This document shows, piece after piece, positions 5,553-8,628 of a stretch of 8,628 bases of DNA (position 1 is the stretch's first letter; every line of letters begins with the position of its first letter). Source of the stretch: JAFAGX01 sp035623255. Lineage in GTDB: Bacteria; Acidobacteriota; Terriglobia; Terriglobales; Acidobacteriaceae. Below the pieces are notes generated by a model, which was given only the letters and a program-made list of their open reading frames with translations, searched no databases and had not been told where the DNA came from. The DNA is taken from contig DASPTU010000103.1 of NCBI GenBank assembly GCA_035623255.1, positions 1-8,628 on the forward strand, read 5' to 3'. The position numbers and the translations under genes were made by a program.

Positions 5553-6596
5553 TTAGCGTGCTGCCCCCGCTTTGTTGTGGCCGGATTTCTCGCCCTTCGC
5601 AGGAGGCGCCTCTGTAGCCTTCGGCGGCGTTGGCTCTGGAGTCGCCGCAACCGGAGCCTCGGCTAGCGCCTTGCGAAGAAATCCAACCGGTACTGTCGCG
5701 GTCACCACTGCACGATCTTTCTGCTGCTCGACTTTCAAGCTGTCGAACAACGCCTTGACATCCGGATCGGGAGCTTGTGCCCCGCTCGAGACTTCTGCTG
5801 CATGGAAGAGATCAAGAAATGTCGAGAGCTGCTGAGTCAGGTGCTTCGCATCGTCTTCATTGCCCGTAAAAGCTACCGCCCTGAGATTTAGTTCTCGGAA
5901 ATACCGCACCGAAGCGACGACAACTGCTGGCTTCTGAAACAGGAAGGACCAACTGGAGACATGAAAACCCGATTGTCCTTGAATTCGGAAAATCCCCCAC
6001 GCCAGGCTTGCGAATGGAACGTGTTTGTAATACTGGCGAAGCAGCGCGGGACCAGCAAATGGGGATGCCAGTTTCCGTGAACGAGTGATGATGCCCTGCA
6101 ATACTTGCGGGTCGTCGTGGTTTGAAGCGGCTACCGTGTCAGGCCCCAGCACAGCGACCCGCAAAATATGGCCTTCGACCGGAATGCTGTAAACTTCCAC
6201 CGATCGATAATTTTCGGTCGAGCTGGCCAGCTTGGCCAAATACGCGCGCAGCCGTTCGGTCTGGATTTTCCCAACAAAAATTTCTGAGAATCGCGGCGGG
6301 ACAGACGAGTCCGAATAGTGAATGGCAAATGCTGCCTCCTCCAGGTCGCGCTCGAACTGAAATCCCGTTGCTTGGATAAATTGCTCGTACTCAGGATCGT
6401 GAGGTACCGCTGGCAATTCCCCTAAAATGTTGGCACGACGCATCCACTGCAGGTTGAAGTAGGCAAATCCGTCAGCCCCCGGTAACAGCCGTGCGGCTTC
6501 CGGCGGCGCATGTTTTCGCAGGACGACGACTAGCGCCACTGCGGCAGCAACCAGCAAAACAGCTATGATGATAGGTAGGCTGCGTCGTAGTCGCAT
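5553..6596 (-). CDS. Membrane-anchored protein of unknown function
   Basis: I do not recognise this 347-aa protein. It starts MRLRRS, has one N-terminal membrane helix (about residues 7-27, very Val/Ala/Leu-rich), then a soluble region. A segment beginning ARLLPGADGFAYFNLQW recalls extracytoplasmic proteins whose fold starts with such a strand. There are no cysteines or obvious catalytic motifs. The last ~35 residues are a Pro/Ala/Lys-rich low-complexity tail. The ATG at 6596 has no good ribosome binding site; a TTG at 6638 with AGGA upstream would add 14 residues, inside a perfect inverted repeat. It is on the same strand as the DsbD-like operon, 107 bp upstream of its first gene. Confidence 0.8.
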   Translation of the reverse strand: MRLRRSLPIIIAVLLVAAAVALVVVLRKHAPPEAARLLPGADGFAYFNLQWMRRANILGELPAVPHDPEYEQFIQATGFQFERDLEEAAFAIHYSDSSVPPRFSEIFVGKIQTERLRAYLAKLASSTENYRSVEVYSIPVEGHILRVAVLGPDTVAASNHDDPQVLQGIITRSRKLASPFAGPALLRQYYKHVPFASLAWGIFRIQGQSGFHVSSWSFLFQKPAVVVASVRYFRELNLRAVAFTGNEDDAKHLTQQLSTFLDLFHAAEVSSGAQAPDPDVKALFDSLKVEQQKDRAVVTATVPVGFLRKALAEAPVAATPEPTPPKATEAPPAKGEKSGHNKAGAAR

Positions 6597-6630
6597 CGAG
6601 AGCGGTTGCGCGGAGAGGAACCAGTATCTT

Positions 6631-6653
6631 GTTCCCAATGCTGTCCTGGGAAC
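6631..6653. repeat. Perfect inverted repeat upstream of the unknown gene
   Basis: GTTCCCA (6631-6637) and TGGGAAC (6647-6653) are perfect 7-bp arms separated by nine bases. The repeat lies 34-57 bp upstream of the minus-strand ATG at 6596 and contains the alternative TTG start and its AGGA. It could be an operator or a leader hairpin hiding a start. The 9-base spacing is the same as in CIRCE elements, but the arms do not match CIRCE. Confidence 0.45.
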
Positions 6654-6715
6654 GAAAAAATGATAGCACCGCCCAGCCTGACCGCGCCTGACTGCTTGGA
6701 CCTTCCGCTTGTTCG

Positions 6716-6744
6716 TTGCACGTCAGATGCCGTTGTGGTAACTT
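6716..6744 (+). promoter_or_regulatory. Candidate promoter of the tRNA-tuf operon
   Basis: TTGCAC (6716-6721) and TAACTT (6739-6744) are separated by exactly 17 bases, in the intergenic region where the strands diverge. The -35 is good, the -10 moderate (T, A and final T match). A start near 6751 would give a leader of about 66 bases before the first tRNA. Confidence 0.45.
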
Positions 6745-6776
6745 TTAATATTGTTCCTGGACATGAGAGGGGATCC

Positions 6777-6813
6777 GAGGGAGCAACATGCCCCGCGAGA
6801 GCATGTTGTCCCC
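6777..6813 (+). other. Leader hairpin directly before the first tRNA
   Basis: CAACATGC (6784-6791) pairs perfectly with GCATGTTG (6801-6808), loop of nine. A G-rich base (6777-6781) can extend the stem with CCCC (6810-6813). The structure ends three bases before the mature 5' end of tRNA-Thr. No U-run follows, so it is not a terminator; it may guide processing of the precursor. Confidence 0.5.
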
Positions 6814-6816
6814 ATC

Positions 6817-6892
6817 GCTGGCGTAGCTCAGCTGGTAGAGCATCTGATTTGTAATCAGAGGGTCAGGGGTTCAAATCCCTTCGCCAGCTCCA
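6817..6892 (+). tRNA. tRNA-Thr (anticodon UGU)
   Basis: Full cloverleaf of 76 bases with CCA encoded. The acceptor stem GCTGGCG pairs with CGCCAGC, and the discriminator is T. The anticodon stem TCTGA/TCAGA encloses loop TTTGTAA with anticodon TGT at 6850-6852, and the T loop is TTCAAAT. First tRNA of the operon, corresponding to E. coli thrU. Confidence 0.97.
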
Positions 6893-7102
6893 GTTTGCAG
6901 ACTCATTCCGGACACTGAGACGTTGGTGCGGCGTTGCGGCGTAGAGTTTTTCCATCGGCACTCCATAGGAAACGGTTTCCAAGTGCGGTGTATGCGTATT
7001 GGGTTTTCGTACGCTCGGCCTTTTACTGATCCGCTGCATTGTCTCCGCGCGTATGCGCAAACCCCGGCGTTGTTACCGGACGTTGCAGGAGCCGGCATTT
7101 TT
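6893..7102 (+). other. Long structured spacer between tRNA genes
   Basis: At 210 bases this is long for a bacterial tRNA operon spacer. Open frames crossing it run into the tRNAs and look artefactual. It can form hairpins: GCACT 6958-6962 with AGTGC 6982-6986 enclosing GGAAA 6968-6972 with TTTCC 6976-6980, then GCGTA 6994-6998 with TACGC 7010-7014. No known RNA family was recognised. Confidence 0.35.
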
Positions 7103-7191
7103 GCACAGGTGGGTGAGCGGTTAAAGCCGGCAGACTGTAAATCTGCTCCTCCTTGCGAGGTACGGAGGTTCGAATCCTCCCCTGTGCACCA
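7103..7191 (+). tRNA. tRNA-Tyr (anticodon GUA)
   Basis: A class II tRNA of 89 bases with long variable arm and encoded CCA. The acceptor GCACAGG pairs with CCTGTGC, discriminator A. The anticodon stem GCAGA/TCTGC holds loop CTGTAAA with GTA at 7137-7139. The T arm is GGAGG-TTCGAAT-CCTCC. Same position as tyrU in E. coli. Confidence 0.97.
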
Positions 7192-7382
7192 GTGATTGAA
7201 GTGAACCGCTTACTGTTTGGCCTGATCGCTTACGTCGTGTTGGCAGTTCTGTCGTGGACGACACTCAGTGATCAGCGAATTCGAATTGTGACGCTGGCAA
7301 TTTTGGCGATGTTTGCCGTCAAGACCTGGGTGCGACGAAAAGATTTCATACACCCGGACAAGGGTAGTGATACGAACGATGG

Positions 7383-7392
<10 letters not shown>
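7192..7392 (+). CDS. Small two-helix membrane protein between tRNAs
   Basis: A 66-aa reading (63 aa from the second GTG at 7201) that I do not recognise. It has two hydrophobic helices (about residues 7-25 and 30-47) joined by a short polar turn with SDQRIR, then a basic, hydrophilic tail (VRRKDFIHPDKGSD), as expected for a small inner-membrane protein. The GTG at 7192 abuts the CCA end of tRNA-Tyr, leaving no room for a ribosome binding site outside that tRNA. The TAG stop at 7390-7392 lies in the acceptor stem and first linker of the next tRNA. The hydrophobic pattern argues for real coding; the lack of translation signals argues against. Could be leaderless after tRNA processing. Confidence 0.5.
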
Positions 7393-7458
<66 letters not shown>

Positions 7459-7492
7459 TGGATTGCGAAAAAGGCTGGAAGCTGACTTACGG

Positions 7493-7567
7493 GCGGGAGT
7501 AACTCAGTGGTAGAGTCACAGCCTTCCAAGCTGTTGGTCGCGGGTTCGATTCCCGTCTCCCGCTCCA
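7493..7567 (+). tRNA. tRNA-Gly (anticodon UCC)
   Basis: A 75-base cloverleaf with encoded CCA. The acceptor GCGGGAG pairs with CTCCCGC, discriminator T. The anticodon stem ACAGC/GCTGT encloses CTTCCAA with TCC at 7525-7527, and the T arm is CGGGT-TCGATTC-type. It comes after tRNA-Thr(GGU), the reverse of the E. coli glyT-thrT order. Confidence 0.97.
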
Positions 7568-7592
7568 GGTTAACTCAGTCAGGTCAAGTACG

Positions 7593-7934
7593 GTGGGCTT
7601 CGAACAAGCGACCATCAAGGTCGAGAAAGAAGCAGAGTTCGAGGAGCTGAAGAGCGCAATCGAACGCGCCCTCGCGCCGGCAACGGCGGAACGGTTTCTC
7701 AGTCAGATAAGCAAGAGGCGTTTTAGAGTTCGTGACTGGGATTCGGTTCTGGGCAAAAGAGTTCTTGAAGCGGTCGACGAAGAATGGAGACGGTCCGGCA
7801 AAAGAACTCAGCAGCTTTATGATGCGCTCACGGTTTCCGACCAAGCGCAGATTCGTGAGCTTTACCTTTTCCGAGTGGAAGACGTTGATCCGAAACTGCG
7901 GACGAAGTTTCACAGGATTTACCAGTATTACTAA
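7593..7934 (+). CDS. Small charged protein of unknown function before tuf
   Basis: A 113-aa protein that I do not recognise. It is rich in Glu, Arg and Lys and seems mostly helical, with no signal peptide, membrane segment or cysteine. It begins with ATIKVEKEAEFEELKSAIERAL and ends with aromatic KFHRIYQYY. The GTG start has only a weak AGGT some ten bases upstream. It sits 25 bases after tRNA-Gly and 83 bases before tuf on the same strand, so it is probably carried on the tRNA-tuf transcript. Its setting among translation genes suggests, but does not show, a translation-related role. Confidence 0.65.
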   Translation: MGFEQATIKVEKEAEFEELKSAIERALAPATAERFLSQISKRRFRVRDWDSVLGKRVLEAVDEEWRRSGKRTQQLYDALTVSDQAQIRELYLFRVEDVDPKLRTKFHRIYQYY

Positions 7935-7943
7935 AATGCATAG

Positions 7944-7974
7944 ATCCTTTCGGTGGCGGAAGCCGCCTCAGGAT
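7944..7974. repeat. REP-like palindrome upstream of tuf
   Basis: ATCCT (7944-7948) pairs with AGGAT (7970-7974), and GGTGGC (7952-7957) pairs with GCCGCC (7962-7967, one G-U) around a GGAA tetraloop, with a small internal loop between. The ATCCTT...CTCAGGATGACA outline resembles dispersed intergenic palindromes I associate with acidobacterial genomes. Copy number was not checked. In RNA it would be a stable hairpin in the tuf leader. Confidence 0.5.
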
Positions 7975-8017
7975 GACACAGGTAGAGGCTAAGAGCTACT
8001 AGCTAGAGGCGAAGGAA

Positions 8018-8628
8018 ATGGCGAAAGAGAAATTTGAACGCACCAAGCCGCATGTGAACGTGGGCACCATCGGTCACATCGATCATGGCAAGACCACGCT
8101 CACGGCGGCCATCACCAAGGTTCTGCAGAAACACAATCCCAAGATTGTGTTCCGGTCATTCGATTCGATCGACAACGCGCCGGAAGAGAAAGCCCGCGGG
8201 ATCACGATTGCCACGGCGCACGTCGAGTATGAGACCGACAAGCGGCACTATGCCCACGTCGACTGTCCGGGCCACGCCGACTACATCAAGAACATGATTA
8301 CCGGGGCGGCGCAGATGGATGGCGCGATTCTGGTGGTGGCGGCGACCGATGGTCCCATGCCGCAGACCCGCGAGCACGTGCTGCTCGCTCGTCAGGTGGG
8401 AGTGCCGTATATCGTCGTAGCGCTGAACAAGTGCGATGCGGTGGATGATCCCGAGTTGCTCGATCTGGTCGAACTGGAAGTGCGGGAACTGCTGAAGAGT
8501 TACGGATTCCCGGGAGACAATGCGCCGGTGATTCGTTTGTCTGCTTTAGGGGCTTTAAATGGGGAAGAGAAGTGGGAGAAGCAGGTGGACGCGCTGATGG
8601 AGGCGGTGGACAAGAGTGTGCCGCAGCC
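8018..8628 (+). CDS. Elongation factor Tu, N-terminal part
   Basis: EF-Tu delivers aminoacyl-tRNA to the ribosome as a GTP complex. The 203 codons seen cover the GTPase domain; the window end cuts off the rest of the ~395-aa protein. Motifs are GHIDHGKT (P-loop, residues 19-26, Ile21 instead of the common Val), RGITI (switch I, Thr63), DCPGH (82-86), NKCD (137-140) and SAL (175-177). The ATG follows GAGG by eight bases. It stands downstream of four tRNA genes, as tufB does in E. coli, and is probably transcribed with them. All catalytic motifs are intact, with no sign of decay. Confidence 0.98.
   Translation, partial: MAKEKFERTKPHVNVGTIGHIDHGKTTLTAAITKVLQKHNPKIVFRSFDSIDNAPEEKARGITIATAHVEYETDKRHYAHVDCPGHADYIKNMITGAAQMDGAILVVAATDGPMPQTREHVLLARQVGVPYIVVALNKCDAVDDPELLDLVELEVRELLKSYGFPGDNAPVIRLSALGALNGEEKWEKQVDALMEAVDKSVPQ

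Noticed and set aside
6777..6813. Leader hairpin considered as a terminator or attenuator
   Set aside because: No U-run follows, and the mature tRNA starts three bases later.
6863..7195. Open frames on both strands covering tRNA-Thr, the spacer and tRNA-Tyr
   Set aside because: They translate tRNA sequence (for example ...VGERLKPADCKSAPPCEVRRFESSPVHQ-like ends), a well-known annotation artefact.
8085..8377. Open frames on both strands inside the tuf region
   Set aside because: They are shadows of the tuf reading frame, which has all GTPase motifs.

Overview
The window (about 8.6 kb, moderately GC-rich) looks like a chromosomal segment of an Acidobacteriota (Terriglobia-type) bacterium. This placement is inferred from the style of the EF-Tu N-terminus, the tRNA-Thr/Tyr/Gly–tuf cluster and the type of Crp/Fnr regulator. 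I ran no database search, so it should be read as probable.

Layout, left to right. Positions 1-498 hold no convincing gene, but end in a strong rho-independent-type hairpin that may finish a small structured + strand RNA. Two minus-strand genes follow: a PEBP/YbhB-like protein (499-1077) and a TonB-family energy transducer (1109-2041). A 161-bp divergent intergenic region carries three GTGA-N6-TCAC palindromes and separates the TonB gene from a + strand Crp/Fnr regulator (2203-2925). This regulator has the four FNR-type cysteines (C13, C16, C25, C112) and a CRP-type recognition helix (R-E-T-V-T-R). Next is a second + strand paralogue (3003-3497). It keeps the sensor domain but lacks all four cysteine ligands and the whole DNA-binding domain, and a further GTGA-N6-TCAC palindrome lies in front of it.

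From 5445 down to 3609 on the minus strand lies a compact three-gene operon that amounts to a DsbD cut into its parts. It encodes a CcdA-like membrane electron carrier (beta), a TlpA/ResA-like membrane-anchored thioredoxin (gamma) and a secreted DsbD-alpha-like domain. Together they should carry reducing power from cytosolic thioredoxin to periplasmic thiols. Upstream of it, 5553-6596 encodes a membrane-anchored protein of unknown function.

From 6716 the + strand is a stable-RNA/translation operon: promoter, leader hairpin, tRNA-Thr(UGU), tRNA-Tyr(GUA), tRNA-Thr(GGU), tRNA-Gly(UCC), then tuf (EF-Tu, cut by the window end). It resembles the E. coli thrU-tyrU-glyT-thrT-tufB operon with the last two tRNAs swapped and with two small ORFs inserted. 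One is a two-helix membrane protein squeezed between tRNA-Tyr and tRNA-Thr, with its stop codon inside the tRNA-Thr. The other is a 113-aa charged protein before tuf. A REP-like palindrome lies between that second ORF and tuf.

The most unusual points are the cysteine-less, HTH-less regulator beside its complete paralogue with matching operator-like sites, and the small ORF whose translation would conflict with tRNA maturation.
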